Assembly (NCBI RefSeq): GCF_020400655.1
Contig: NZ_JAINRC010000002.1
Span: 248,001 to 312,000, forward strand
Direction of reading: 5' to 3'
Source of the DNA: Streptomyces spinosus
GTDB lineage: Bacteria > Actinomycetota > Actinomycetes > Streptomycetales > Streptomycetaceae
DNA length: 64,000 nt
Position 1 is the first letter of the stretch; every line of letters begins with the position of its first letter. Below the pieces are notes generated by a model, which was not told the origin of the DNA, ran no database searches, and was given only the letters and a program-made list of their open reading frames with translations. This document shows, in pieces, positions 15,583 through 23,091 of this stretch. The translations under genes were made by a program, and so were the position numbers.

Positions 15583-17346
15583 TCACCGTCCGCCGGGCTC
15601 CGTCCGGCCCGCACCCGGCTGGGTCGGTGTGCGCAGGGCGAGGAGGGCCACGTCGTCGAGGCCGGGCGGGTGGACGCGGCGCAGGAGCTGGTCGGTGAGG
15701 GACGGCAGCGGGCGGTGGGCGAGGGCGGCGGCGTGCTGGCGCAGCCGGCTCAGGCCCTCGTCGAGGGTGTAACCGGGTGCCTCGATGAGGCCGTCGGTGT
15801 ACAGCAGGAGGGTGCAGCCCGGCGGCAGCAGCACGCTGGCGTCGGGGCGGGGTGCGCCGACCCCCGTGCCCAGCAGGAGGCTGTGGCCTTCGGTGAGGTA
15901 GTCGGCCAGGCCGTCGCGGGTGACGAGCAGGGGCGGGGGGTGGCCGGCGTTCGTCCAGGTCAGCCGCCAGCTCGCGTCGTCCGTCCGGGTGAGCCGGGCG
16001 AGGATGAGGGTGGCCATGGTGACGTCGGTGATGGGCATGATCGCCTCATCGAGCCGCTGGACGATGCGGCTGGGCGGTTCCTGCTGGGACCAGGCGTAGG
16101 CGCGGAGCATGTTGCGCAGCTGGGCCATGCCGGCCGCGGCCTCCAGGTCGTGGCCCACGACGTCCCCGATGGCCAGGGCGGTGGCACCGTCGGACAGGGT
16201 GAAGGCGTCGTACCAGTCGCCGCCGACCTGGGAGGCGTCCGGGGCGGGCAGGTAGCGGACGGCCATCTGGAGCCCGGGGACCCGCGGCATCTGCGGGAGC
16301 AGGTGGTTCTGCATGGTCTCGGCGACCGCGCGCTGGCGCTGGTAGAGGCGGGCGTTGTCCAGCGCCACGCCGGCGCGGCGGGCGATGTCCTCCAGCAGGG
16401 GCAGGTCGGCGGTGGTGAAGTCCCCCGGCTTCCCGGCCCGGCCCAGGGTGAGGGCCCCGAGGACCTCCCGGGTGCCGCGGATGGGAGCGATGGCCGCCGA
16501 GTGGATGCCCGTGGCCTCGAACAGACGGCGCTGCTCGACGGCGATGCCGGAGTCCGGGGCACGCCGGTACGTGGCCGGCCCGGCCAGGGCGGAGGCGACA
16601 CCGCGCAGCGCCCGGGACAGCGGCATCGGCGACTCCTCGGGCACCGGCGGCATCGGCCCTTCCAGCTCCTCGTAGTGGACCAGGCGGTCGCCCTCGGCGT
16701 GCACCACGGCGGTGCGCCACACCTCGTCGTGCTCGGTGATCAGGTCGATGACGGCCCAGTCCGCCAGCCGGGGCAGCACCAGGGACACCAGCCGGCGCAG
16801 TGCCTCGTCGACGTCGAGGGTGGAGGTCAGCCGGGTGGTGGTCTCGGCGAGCAGGGCGAGCCGCTCGAAGTCGGTCAGCGACTCGGTGGCCTGCTCCGGG
16901 CGCGGCTCGGCGGCGTCCGCCCGCTCGGGGGCGTGGAAGAGGACGAGCGTGCCGGTCCGCCGGTCGCCGGTGTCGCCGAGGTCGTACGGGGTGATCGTCC
17001 AGGAGACGGGCAGCAGGGAGCCGTTGCCGCGCAGGAAGTGCTCCCTGTGGCCCTGCGCCGGGCTCCCCGCGTGGAACGCCTGGCGCATGGCGCACTGTGT
17101 CGTCGGCAGCGGCTGGCCCTGCGGCCCGCGGTGCAGCAGGTCGTGGGCGTCCTGGCCGAGCAGGTCCGCGGCGGAGCGGCCCAGGAGCCGTTCGGCGAGC
17201 GCGTTCACGGCAAGGATGTGGCCCTGCTCGTCGACGACGTACGCTCCGGCGCCGATGGCCTCCACCGCGTCGGCGAGCCGGGCGCGGACGCGGGGTTCCG
17301 TCCGCTGCCGCTGCCGGTCGTTCCCGGCTCTCTCCGCCCCTGCCAT
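15583..17346 (-). CDS. PAS-GAF-PP2C (SpoIIE-type) phosphatase
   Basis: This is a 587-residue cytoplasmic signalling phosphatase. The order is: PAS (about 20-140, AYVVDEQGHILAVNALAERL), GAF (about 170-340, ending ARRAGVALDNARLYQRQR), then a SpoIIE-like PP2C domain (about 345-580). Metal-binding motifs are intact: QVGGDWYDAF, IGDVVGHD, NAGHPPPLL, LLYTDGLIE and DDVALLAL. Such enzymes dephosphorylate STAS anti-anti-sigma proteins and so release stress sigma factors. ATG 17346 has AGGAGG at 7-nt spacing. It may feed the RsbW/SigB-like pair 5 kb away, but the STAS substrate is not in the window. The PAS or GAF domain presumably senses the input; the ligand is unknown. Confidence 0.93.
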   Translation of the reverse strand: MAGAERAGNDRQRQRTEPRVRARLADAVEAIGAGAYVVDEQGHILAVNALAERLLGRSAADLLGQDAHDLLHRGPQGQPLPTTQCAMRQAFHAGSPAQGHREHFLRGNGSLLPVSWTITPYDLGDTGDRRTGTLVLFHAPERADAAEPRPEQATESLTDFERLALLAETTTRLTSTLDVDEALRRLVSLVLPRLADWAVIDLITEHDEVWRTAVVHAEGDRLVHYEELEGPMPPVPEESPMPLSRALRGVASALAGPATYRRAPDSGIAVEQRRLFEATGIHSAAIAPIRGTREVLGALTLGRAGKPGDFTTADLPLLEDIARRAGVALDNARLYQRQRAVAETMQNHLLPQMPRVPGLQMAVRYLPAPDASQVGGDWYDAFTLSDGATALAIGDVVGHDLEAAAGMAQLRNMLRAYAWSQQEPPSRIVQRLDEAIMPITDVTMATLILARLTRTDDASWRLTWTNAGHPPPLLVTRDGLADYLTEGHSLLLGTGVGAPRPDASVLLPPGCTLLLYTDGLIEAPGYTLDEGLSRLRQHAAALAHRPLPSLTDQLLRRVHPPGLDDVALLALRTPTQPGAGRTEPGGR

Positions 17347-17594
17347 GTCGTGGCCTCCTGTGCTCGTGGGGCGCCGCGCGTGTACGCCGCCCGGTGCCGT
17401 GGGCGCCTGGTCTTCCGTATGCCCCGTCACCGGCGGGAACTCTCCCGACGGCGGACGCACCGGCTCGGACAGCCGCACGCACCGGCTCCCGGGTACCCCG
17501 GTCGCCGGTCCCGGCGAGGTGAACGGCCTCACCTCCCGGCAACCCGCACCGGGCGCGCCGCCCGCACCTCCGCCACCTGCACAACCGGGACCAC

Positions 17595-17621
17595 TGCACC
17601 ACCTGCACCACCTGCACCACC
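17595..17621. repeat. three tandem copies of a 9-bp repeat
   Basis: TGCACCACC occurs three times in a row without mismatch, in the gap between two minus-strand genes. The remainder of the 302-nt gap (17347-17648) is GC-rich, with no gene or clear promoter. Confidence 0.8.
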
Positions 17622-17648
17622 GTCGCCTGATCGGGCGGCCGGCCGGCG

Positions 17649-18419
17649 CTACGCGGCGATGACGGCGACGCCCGTCCTGCCCCCGTCGACGTCCACCACG
17701 GTCCCGTGCACGAAGGCCGCCTCGTCGCTGGCCAGCCAGACCGCGGCGTGGGCGACGGCGTCCGGCGTGCCGACGCCGCCGGCCGGGGTGCCCTTCATCA
17801 TGACCTCGCCCGGATGCGGCTCGCCGCCCTCCGGCGCCGGGGGCAGGATCACGCCCGGCGAGACGGCGTTCACCCGCACGCCCTGCGGGCCGAACTCCGC
17901 GGCCCACGCCCGCGTGAGCGTCTCCATGGCCCCCTTGGTGGAGCTGTAGAGCGCACCGAGCGGCACGCCCAGGCGCGCGATCCACGAGCCGAGGTTGACG
18001 ATCACTCCGCCGCCGGCCTGCGCCATGCCCGGGGCGACGGCCGCCGTGAGGAAGAACGGCGCCTTGACGTTCACCGCGTAGACCTGGTCGAAGGTCTTCT
18101 CGTCGGTGGTGGCGGTGCCGGGGGCCGGGTAGACGCCCGCGTTGTTGACCAGGATGTCGATCCGCCCGCCCAGGGTCTGGCGGGCCCGGGCGGCGAGGTC
18201 CCGGGAGGCCTCGGCGCCGCCGTCGAGGTCCGCCGGCAGGAAGTCGGCCCGGCCGCCGGACGCGCGGATCCCCTCGACGACCTGTGTCCCCCGTTCCCGG
18301 TTCCGCCCGGACACGATGACGTGGGCTCCCTCGGCGGCGAACGCCTCCGCGATCGCCTGTCCGATGTTGCTGGTCGATCCGGTGACCAGTGCCGTCTTGT
18401 TCCGCAGCCGTCCGCTCAT
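17649..18419 (-). CDS. SDR-family oxidoreductase
   Basis: The 256-residue product is a classical short-chain dehydrogenase. The NAD(P)-binding motif is TGSTSNIGQA near the N-terminus; NNAG follows near residue 105; the catalytic tetrad is completed by GALYSSTKGAM (YxxxK) and the preceding Ser in NLGSWIA. The late PSPGV-like segment is VNAVSPGVILPP. It is cytoplasmic and reduces or oxidises a carbonyl/hydroxyl substrate that cannot be specified. ATG 18419 has GAGGAG upstream. A strong palindrome of TetR-operator type lies 52-71 nt upstream, so expression is probably regulated, yet no TetR gene is adjacent. The next gene on the same strand (DUF2267) is unrelated. Confidence 0.92.
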   Translation of the reverse strand: MSGRLRNKTALVTGSTSNIGQAIAEAFAAEGAHVIVSGRNRERGTQVVEGIRASGGRADFLPADLDGGAEASRDLAARARQTLGGRIDILVNNAGVYPAPGTATTDEKTFDQVYAVNVKAPFFLTAAVAPGMAQAGGGVIVNLGSWIARLGVPLGALYSSTKGAMETLTRAWAAEFGPQGVRVNAVSPGVILPPAPEGGEPHPGEVMMKGTPAGGVGTPDAVAHAAVWLASDEAAFVHGTVVDVDGGRTGVAVIAA

Positions 18420-18470
18420 GGCGCGCTCTCCTCGTCTCGCGGTGTGCGGGCCACTGTGCGCCGTAAAAAA

Positions 18471-18490
18471 TGGACTGGCAAGTCCAGTCC
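18471..18490. promoter_or_regulatory. palindromic operator upstream of SDR gene
   Basis: GGACTGG-caagt-CCAGTCC (18472-18490) overlaps TGGACT-ggca-AGTCCA (18471-18486). The preceding A-run and its position 52 nt upstream of the SDR start suggest a TetR- or MarR-type operator. Confidence 0.65.
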
Positions 18491-18581
18491 GTGGCGGTGC
18501 GGCCGACGGCACGGCCGGGGCGCGCGGGGCGCGCGGGGCGGGCGGACCGGGCGGACCGGGCGGTCCACCCGCCCCGGAGGG

Positions 18582-19007
18582 TCAGCGGTCCGGCCGTCCG
18601 GGCCCCGGGCCGGCTTCCGCGAACAGCGGCCCGAACTCCTCCGGAAGGGCGCCGCGCAGGTCGGCCTCCAGGCCGGTGTCCCCGGCCGTGATCCGGGAGA
18701 CCACCGTCCGCGCCAGGAACAGCGCCTGCTCGGGGGTGGCGTCCACGGGCCGGGCGACATCGGCCAGCAACGCGTCGAGCGGATCGGCCGGCCCGGCCGG
18801 CGCCTCGCCGCCGTGCCGCCGTGCGCCGATTTCCAGGGCGCCCCGCTCATGGGGCGGCACGGCCTGCCGCAAATGCTCCCGGTGCGGTGGGTCGAGGCGG
18901 CTGCTCAGTGCCGCGAGGACGAGGTGAACGGCGGCGTCGGCGGCCTCCTCGTCGCCGAGACGGGCCCGTGCCGCCACCTCTTCCACCAGATGCCGATGGC
19001 TGATCAT
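18582..19007 (-). CDS. DUF2267 domain protein
   Basis: The 141-residue product matches DUF2267: an N-terminal helix bundle (HLVEEVAARARLGDEEAADAA, VHLVLAALSSRLDPPHREHL), a central loop, and a second helical half (EQALFLARTVVSRITAGD, DLRGALPEEFGPLF) in which LPxEFxxLF is characteristic. Function is unknown; members often occur in stress gene clusters together with CBS proteins, as here where the divergent neighbour is a CBS protein. ATG 19007 follows GGGAGGA at short spacing. The protein is soluble, with no signal peptide. Co-regulation with the divergent CBS gene over the 250-nt gap is plausible but unproven. Confidence 0.85.
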   Translation of the reverse strand: MISHRHLVEEVAARARLGDEEAADAAVHLVLAALSSRLDPPHREHLRQAVPPHERGALEIGARRHGGEAPAGPADPLDALLADVARPVDATPEQALFLARTVVSRITAGDTGLEADLRGALPEEFGPLFAEAGPGPGRPDR

Positions 19008-19257
19008 GCTTCCTCCCGCTGGTGCGGTCAGGGGTTGTCCTGGGGGGAGTGGCTGACGGGTGCCCACGCCGACAGACACGTACACAACTGCGTATATCGC
19101 ACCGAAGCAGACATGGATCGCCGGAATCGTGGTAGTCCGGCTGACGAGGTGGTTCGGCCGGCGCGGCGCGGTAGTCACGGCCACCGCACCGGTCGCGGCC
19201 ACGGCACGGCGTACACGAGAGCCGCAGACAACGCGACACGTAATCGGAGGTTCCGCC

Positions 19258-19689
19258 ATGGCGACAGCACAGATGGTGCGGGACGTGATGACCGCCCCGC
19301 CGATCGAGGTGAGCCCGCAGACCTACGTCGCCGACGTCGCCCGCCGTATGCGGGACGAGGACATCGGCGCGGTCCTGGTGACGGAGGAAGGCCACCCGCG
19401 TGGCCTGGTGACGGACCGGGACCTCACCGTGCGGATCCTGGCGGAGGGCGGCGACGTCAGCGGTGTGCACGTCGAGGACGCGTGCAGCACCGACCTGACC
19501 ACGGTCACCCCGGACGACCCCGTCGACCGCGCGGTCGGCCTCATGCGGGAGAAGGCCGTACGCCGTCTGCCGGTGGTCGACCCCGAACGGGACCGGGTGG
19601 TCGGCATCGTCTCCCTGGGCGACCTCGCCGTCGAGCGCGACACCGACTCGGCGTTGAGCGAGATCAGCGCCGCCGAACCCAACACGTAG
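19258..19689 (+). CDS. two-CBS-domain protein
   Basis: This is a 143-residue Bateman module. CBS1 covers about 7-60 (VRDVMTAPPIEVSPQTYVAD ... IGAVLVTEEGHPRGLVTDRD) and CBS2 about 75-130 (TTVTPDDPVDRAVGLMREKA, VRRLPVVDPERDRVVGIVSL, GDLAVERD). Such free-standing pairs bind adenine nucleotides and may sense energy charge. ATG 19258 is supported by CGGAGG; upstream in-frame codons are lower-quality sequence. It is the intact counterpart of the deleted CBS gene at 9607. A hairpin terminator follows. The long 250-nt leader and divergent gap contains a short AT-rich stretch (ACAACTGCGTATATCGC) that may hold a promoter. Confidence 0.92.
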   Translation: MATAQMVRDVMTAPPIEVSPQTYVADVARRMRDEDIGAVLVTEEGHPRGLVTDRDLTVRILAEGGDVSGVHVEDACSTDLTTVTPDDPVDRAVGLMREKAVRRLPVVDPERDRVVGIVSLGDLAVERDTDSALSEISAAEPNT

Positions 19690-19712
19690 TCCGGCCGGCA
19701 TCCCCGTCCACC

Positions 19713-19758
19713 GGTGCGCGTGCCCCGTCCGCCGGCCGGTGGGCGGGGCACGCGCACC
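19713..19758. terminator. terminator hairpin after CBS gene
   Basis: GGTGCGCGTGCCCCG (19713-19727) pairs perfectly with 19744-19758. There is no U-tract. Confidence 0.8.
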
Positions 19759-19977
19759 GCTCGCTGCGCCGCCCCTCGCGGAAGACGCGGAGTCCCTCCA
19801 CGGGCGAGGGCGACGGGACTTCCGCGGTGGCCGCGGGGAGGAAGTCTGTCCCGGTGGGGACAGATCTGCTGGGCCGCCGGAGTTAGGGTTGTCGCACGAC
19901 GCGGAGGGCACGAACGCCTCGGGGCACGGGCGCCGCACAGGCCCGGGCTCCTCGTCGCGTCCCGAGACGAAGGTGCC

Positions 19978-20316
19978 ATGCCCGCCGAGAACGCCCCCGC
20001 CGCCGGCAACCTGGACGACGACGACTACCCCGCCTACACGATGGGGCGGGCCGCCGACGTCCTCGGTACCACTCCCGCCTTCCTGCGGGCCCTCGGCGAG
20101 GCCGAGCTGATCACCCCGCTGCGTTCGGAGGGCGGCCACCGCCGGTACTCGCGCCGCCAGCTGCGCGTCGCCGCCCGCGCCCGGGAGCTGGTGGACCAGG
20201 GCACTCCCATCGAGGCCGCGTGCCGCATCATCTCCCTGGAGGACCAGCTCGACGACGCCCTGCGCGCGAACCGGGACATGCGCCGCCGGCTCGGCGAACG
20301 CGGCACGGATACCTAG
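19978..20316 (+). CDS. MerR-family HTH regulator
   Basis: The 112-residue product has a MerR-like winged helix at about 18-75: YTMGRAADVLGTTPAFLRAL, GEAELITPLRSEGGHRRYSR, then RQLRVAARARELVDQGTPIE and a C-terminal coiled coil (SLEDQLDDALRANRDMRRRL). It is short, with no effector domain, and resembles the small MerR-like proteins that sit beside cold-shock genes in Streptomyces; HspR and BldC are distant relatives. ATG 19978 has only a weak GAAGG upstream. The next gene is a cold-shock protein after a 227-nt leader, so control of that gene is conceivable. Confidence 0.88.
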   Translation: MPAENAPAAGNLDDDDYPAYTMGRAADVLGTTPAFLRALGEAELITPLRSEGGHRRYSRRQLRVAARARELVDQGTPIEAACRIISLEDQLDDALRANRDMRRRLGERGTDT

Positions 20317-20543
20317 AGCCGCCGCTACAGAATTTCCGGCCACGACGGCGTCAGAATACCTGGACGATCGCGAAAAACATGGGGCTTCCGGCCCGCCTGT
20401 GTTAGCGTGATAGCAGTTGCAGTTTTGGTTGCCAGAGATTTTTTCTTTGCAGAGCTTTCCGGATTCTTCCGGAGGGGTGATCATCGCGGCGACTCGACTC
20501 CGTAAAGTGCGGAGTCCGGCATTGCCCCCAAGGGAGATTCAAT
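20317..20543 (+). promoter_or_regulatory. promoter and long 5' leader of cold-shock gene
   Basis: The 227-nt segment carries a TTAGCGTGAT-like -10 region near 20402 and then an unusually T-rich leader (TTGCAGTTTTGGTTGCC, GATTTTTTCTTTGC). Long structured leaders are typical of cold-shock mRNAs. Exact start unknown. Confidence 0.5.
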
Positions 20544-20747
20544 ATGGCATCTGGCACCGTGAAGTGGTTCAACGCGGAAAAGGGCTTCGGCTTCATCGAG
20601 CAGGACGGCGGCGGCGCCGACGTGTTCGCCCACTACTCGAACATCGCCACCTCCGGCTTCCGCGAGCTTCAGGAAGGCCAGAAGGTTACCTTCGACGTCA
20701 CGCAGGGCCAGAAGGGCCCGCAGGCCGAGAACATCGTTCCCGCCTGA
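20544..20747 (+). CDS. CspA-type cold-shock protein
   Basis: The 67-residue product is a complete single cold-shock domain, standard length. RNA-binding motifs are intact: RNP1 as KGFGFIEQ and RNP2 as DVFAHYS, with WFNAEKG at strand 1. It acts in the cytoplasm as an RNA chaperone, melting mRNA structure at low temperature or in stress. ATG 20544 follows AAGGGAG. The gene is monocistronic: a hairpin with a T-rich tail follows. A DEAD-box helicase gene lies just downstream, an arrangement that also pairs RNA chaperone with RNA helicase functionally, and the helicase leader contains an RNA hairpin that a cold-shock protein could melt (inference). Confidence 0.97.
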   Translation: MASGTVKWFNAEKGFGFIEQDGGGADVFAHYSNIATSGFRELQEGQKVTFDVTQGQKGPQAENIVPA

Positions 20748-20766
20748 CGCTGACGCGCTGCATGGT

Positions 20767-20807
20767 GCTGGGGCCCGCGCTCTCGAGGTGCGGGCCCCAG
20801 CCCGTTG
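20767..20807 (+). terminator. intrinsic terminator after cold-shock gene
   Basis: GCTGGGGCCCGC (20767-20778) pairs with 20790-20801, followed by a T-rich tail (GTTGTTTT). Confidence 0.85.
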
Positions 20808-20891
20808 TTTTCCCGGCCCAGGCCGGATTTTCGCATTTCCGTCGGCTCATTCTTGTGAATCCACGCGCGGCTCGTTCACCGCTGGGCGGAA

Positions 20892-20916
20892 TTCCTCGAT
20901 ACGCCGCATCGAGGAA
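20892..20916 (+). promoter_or_regulatory. hairpin overlapping the Shine-Dalgarno of the DEAD-box gene
   Basis: TTCCTCGAT (20892-20900) and ATCGAGGAA (20908-20916) form a perfect 9-bp stem with a 7-nt loop. The right arm contains most of the GAGGAAGG Shine-Dalgarno (20911-20918) that serves the ATG at 20926, so folding should reduce initiation. Confidence 0.7.
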
Positions 20917-20925
20917 GGTTCCCTC

Positions 20926-22449
20926 ATGAACCGCACCCGTCGCACCGGCGGCGACCCAGGCCGCTTCCGCGCGGACCGAACGTCCACCCGGACGGCCGGC
21001 GGCACGCGCGGCGGCCGTTCCCGTGCGCAGGAGCAGGGCCGGCAGGGCGCCCGTCCGGGCACCGGACGCAGGAGCGGCGCGGGCGCGCGCTCCGGCACCC
21101 GCCGGCAGGAGTTCGCCCTGCCGGTCACCCTCACCGAACCGCTGCCCGCGGTCGAGACGTTCGCCGAACTGGACATGCCGGCACGCCTGCTGGCCGCGCT
21201 CGGCGCCGAAGGCGTCACCGCGCCCTTCCCGATCCAGGCGGCCACGCTGCCGAACGCGCTGGCCGGCCGGGACGTCCTGGGCCGCGGGCGCACGGGCTCG
21301 GGCAAGACGCTCGCCTTCGGCCTGCCGCTGCTGGCCCGTCTGGACGGGCAGCGGGCCCAGCCCCGGCAGCCGCTCGCGCTCGTCCTCGTGCCCACCCGGG
21401 AACTGGCCCAGCAGGTCACCGACGCCCTCACCCCCTACGCCCGCGCCCTGCGGCTGCGGCTCGCCACGGTGGTGGGCGGCATGTCGATCGGCCGGCAGGC
21501 GAGCGCGCTGCGCGGCGGCGCCGAGGTCGTCGTCGCCACGCCCGGCCGTCTGAAGGACCTCATCGAGCGGGGCGACTGCCGGCTGGACCAGGTCGGCGTC
21601 ACCGTGCTGGACGAGGCGGACCAGATGGCCGACATGGGCTTCATGCCCCAGGTGACGGCCCTGCTCGACCAGGTCGCCGACGGCGGCCAGCGGCTGCTGT
21701 TCTCGGCCACCCTGGACCGCAACATCGACCTGCTGGTACGGCGCTACCTCCACGACCCCGTCGTGCACTCGGTCGACCCGTCCGCGGGAGCCGTCAGCAC
21801 CATGGAGCACCATCTGCTGCACGTGCACGACGACGACAAGCACACCGCCGCGACCGAGATCGCCGCCCGGGACGGGCGGGTGATCATGTTCCTGGACACC
21901 AAGCACGCGGTCGACCGGATGGCTAGGCACCTGCTGTCCGTCGGGGTGCGCGCCTCGGCCCTGCACGGCGGCAAGTCGCAGCCGCAGCGCAACCGCACGC
22001 TCGCCCAGTTCAAGGACGGCCACGTCACGGTCCTGGTGGCGACCAACGTCGCCGCCCGCGGCATCCACGTCGACGGCCTCGACCTCGTCGTCAACGTCGA
22101 CCCGCCCGGCGACCACAAGGACTACCTGCACCGGGGCGGCCGTACCGCCCGGGCCGGCGAGTCCGGCACGGTCGTCACCCTCGTCCTGCCGCACCAGCGG
22201 CGTGCGATGGACCGCCTGATGGCCGACGCCGGCATCACCGCGCGTACCGTCCGGGTCCGCCCCGGCGAGGCCGAACTGCACCGCATCACCGGCGCCCGCA
22301 CCCCCTCCGGTGTGCCCGTCACGGTCACCGTGCCGGCCGCCGAACGGAGCGAGCGCGCCGCGTCCGCCCCGCGCGGCCGCCGGGGACGCGGGGCCGGCCG
22401 GGGAGCGGCCACCCGCACCCGTCGCTCCGCCCCGAGGAACAACTCCTAG
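20926..22449 (+). CDS. DEAD-box ATP-dependent RNA helicase
   Basis: This is a 507-residue helicase. A basic Arg/Gly-rich N-terminus (1-60) precedes the RecA1 core: FAELDMPARLLAALGAEGVT and FPIQAATLP (Q motif), GRTGSGKT (I), PTRELAQQV (Ia), TPGRLKDL (Ib), LDEADQMADMGF (II, DEAD) and FSATLD (III). RecA2 has VATNVAARGIHVDGLD (V) and HRGGRTARAG (VI). A basic Arg-rich tail follows. It unwinds short RNA duplexes and is probably important for growth in the cold or ribosome assembly. Motif I is preceded by GRG rather than the usual AQ. ATG 20926 follows GAGGAAGG, which is held in a hairpin. It lies between a cold-shock gene and an SCO5918-family gene. Confidence 0.95.
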   Translation: MNRTRRTGGDPGRFRADRTSTRTAGGTRGGRSRAQEQGRQGARPGTGRRSGAGARSGTRRQEFALPVTLTEPLPAVETFAELDMPARLLAALGAEGVTAPFPIQAATLPNALAGRDVLGRGRTGSGKTLAFGLPLLARLDGQRAQPRQPLALVLVPTRELAQQVTDALTPYARALRLRLATVVGGMSIGRQASALRGGAEVVVATPGRLKDLIERGDCRLDQVGVTVLDEADQMADMGFMPQVTALLDQVADGGQRLLFSATLDRNIDLLVRRYLHDPVVHSVDPSAGAVSTMEHHLLHVHDDDKHTAATEIAARDGRVIMFLDTKHAVDRMARHLLSVGVRASALHGGKSQPQRNRTLAQFKDGHVTVLVATNVAARGIHVDGLDLVVNVDPPGDHKDYLHRGGRTARAGESGTVVTLVLPHQRRAMDRLMADAGITARTVRVRPGEAELHRITGARTPSGVPVTVTVPAAERSERAASAPRGRRGRGAGRGAATRTRRSAPRNNS

Positions 22450-22537
22450 TCCAGGTACCGGGATTCGCCCTCCGCGTCCGGGGCGAGCCTACGGTCGATC
22501 CCTCCGCTGTCCCTCCCCCGATCCTGTGGAGTCCGCC

Positions 22538-22834
22538 ATGCGCTGTGTCATCGCCCGTTTCCCCTTCGACCTGACCAAGAGCGAGGTCGAGCAGTCGATG
22601 AACGGGGTCTCGCCCGAACCGGTCACCGGTGTCTCGGTGAGCATCGGCCGCCGCGTCTACCCCGTCATGCAGGTCGGCGAGGTGATCACCAAGCAGGACC
22701 GCCGCGACTTCACGTCGGGCGAGATGCGCCGGGCCCTGACCCGGCTCGGGTTCACCTGCCACGACGCGCCCCCGGCCGCGCCGGCCGCGCCCGCCCCGGC
22801 CCCACGCGCCGACGAGGACGCCTGGCGCTGGTGA
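22538..22834 (+). CDS. SCO5918-family protein
   Basis: This is a 98-residue soluble protein: MRCVIARFPFDLTKSEVEQS, VTGVSVSIGRRVYPVMQVGE, ITKQDRRDFTSGEMRRALTR, LGFTCHD, then an Ala/Pro-rich tail ending DEDAWRW. It matches the SCO5918 family, conserved in Streptomyces beside DEAD-box helicase and cold-shock genes; function is unknown. ATG 22538 has GGAG 8 nt upstream. The order cold-shock protein, helicase, this gene suggests participation in RNA metabolism or cold response, but this is context only. The 257-nt gap after it holds nothing I recognise. Confidence 0.85.
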   Translation: MRCVIARFPFDLTKSEVEQSMNGVSPEPVTGVSVSIGRRVYPVMQVGEVITKQDRRDFTSGEMRRALTRLGFTCHDAPPAAPAAPAPAPRADEDAWRW

Positions 22835-23091
22835 GCTCCCGGTGACCACGCGTCCCGGTTCACGGGTGTGAGCGGCGTGGGACGTGGCACCCGGAGACGG
22901 AGCGGGCCGGACCTGCGCACCGCGTCCCGTGCGGCCCACGGTTCGGCCACGAGCCGGGCGCCGTGCCGGGACGCCACGGCCCGCGCCGCCCGGTTGTCGC
23001 CGCGAACCGCCGACGACAACCGGTGTGGCCCGCGCGGCGGACGCCGGACACCGCGCGCCCGGGAAGGGGCGTCGCGGACCGAACGCCGGTC

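Noticed and set aside
15670..17949. 759-codon plus-strand frame opposite the PAS-GAF-PP2C gene
   Set aside because: Conserved phosphatase motifs lie on the minus strand; the plus frame has none.
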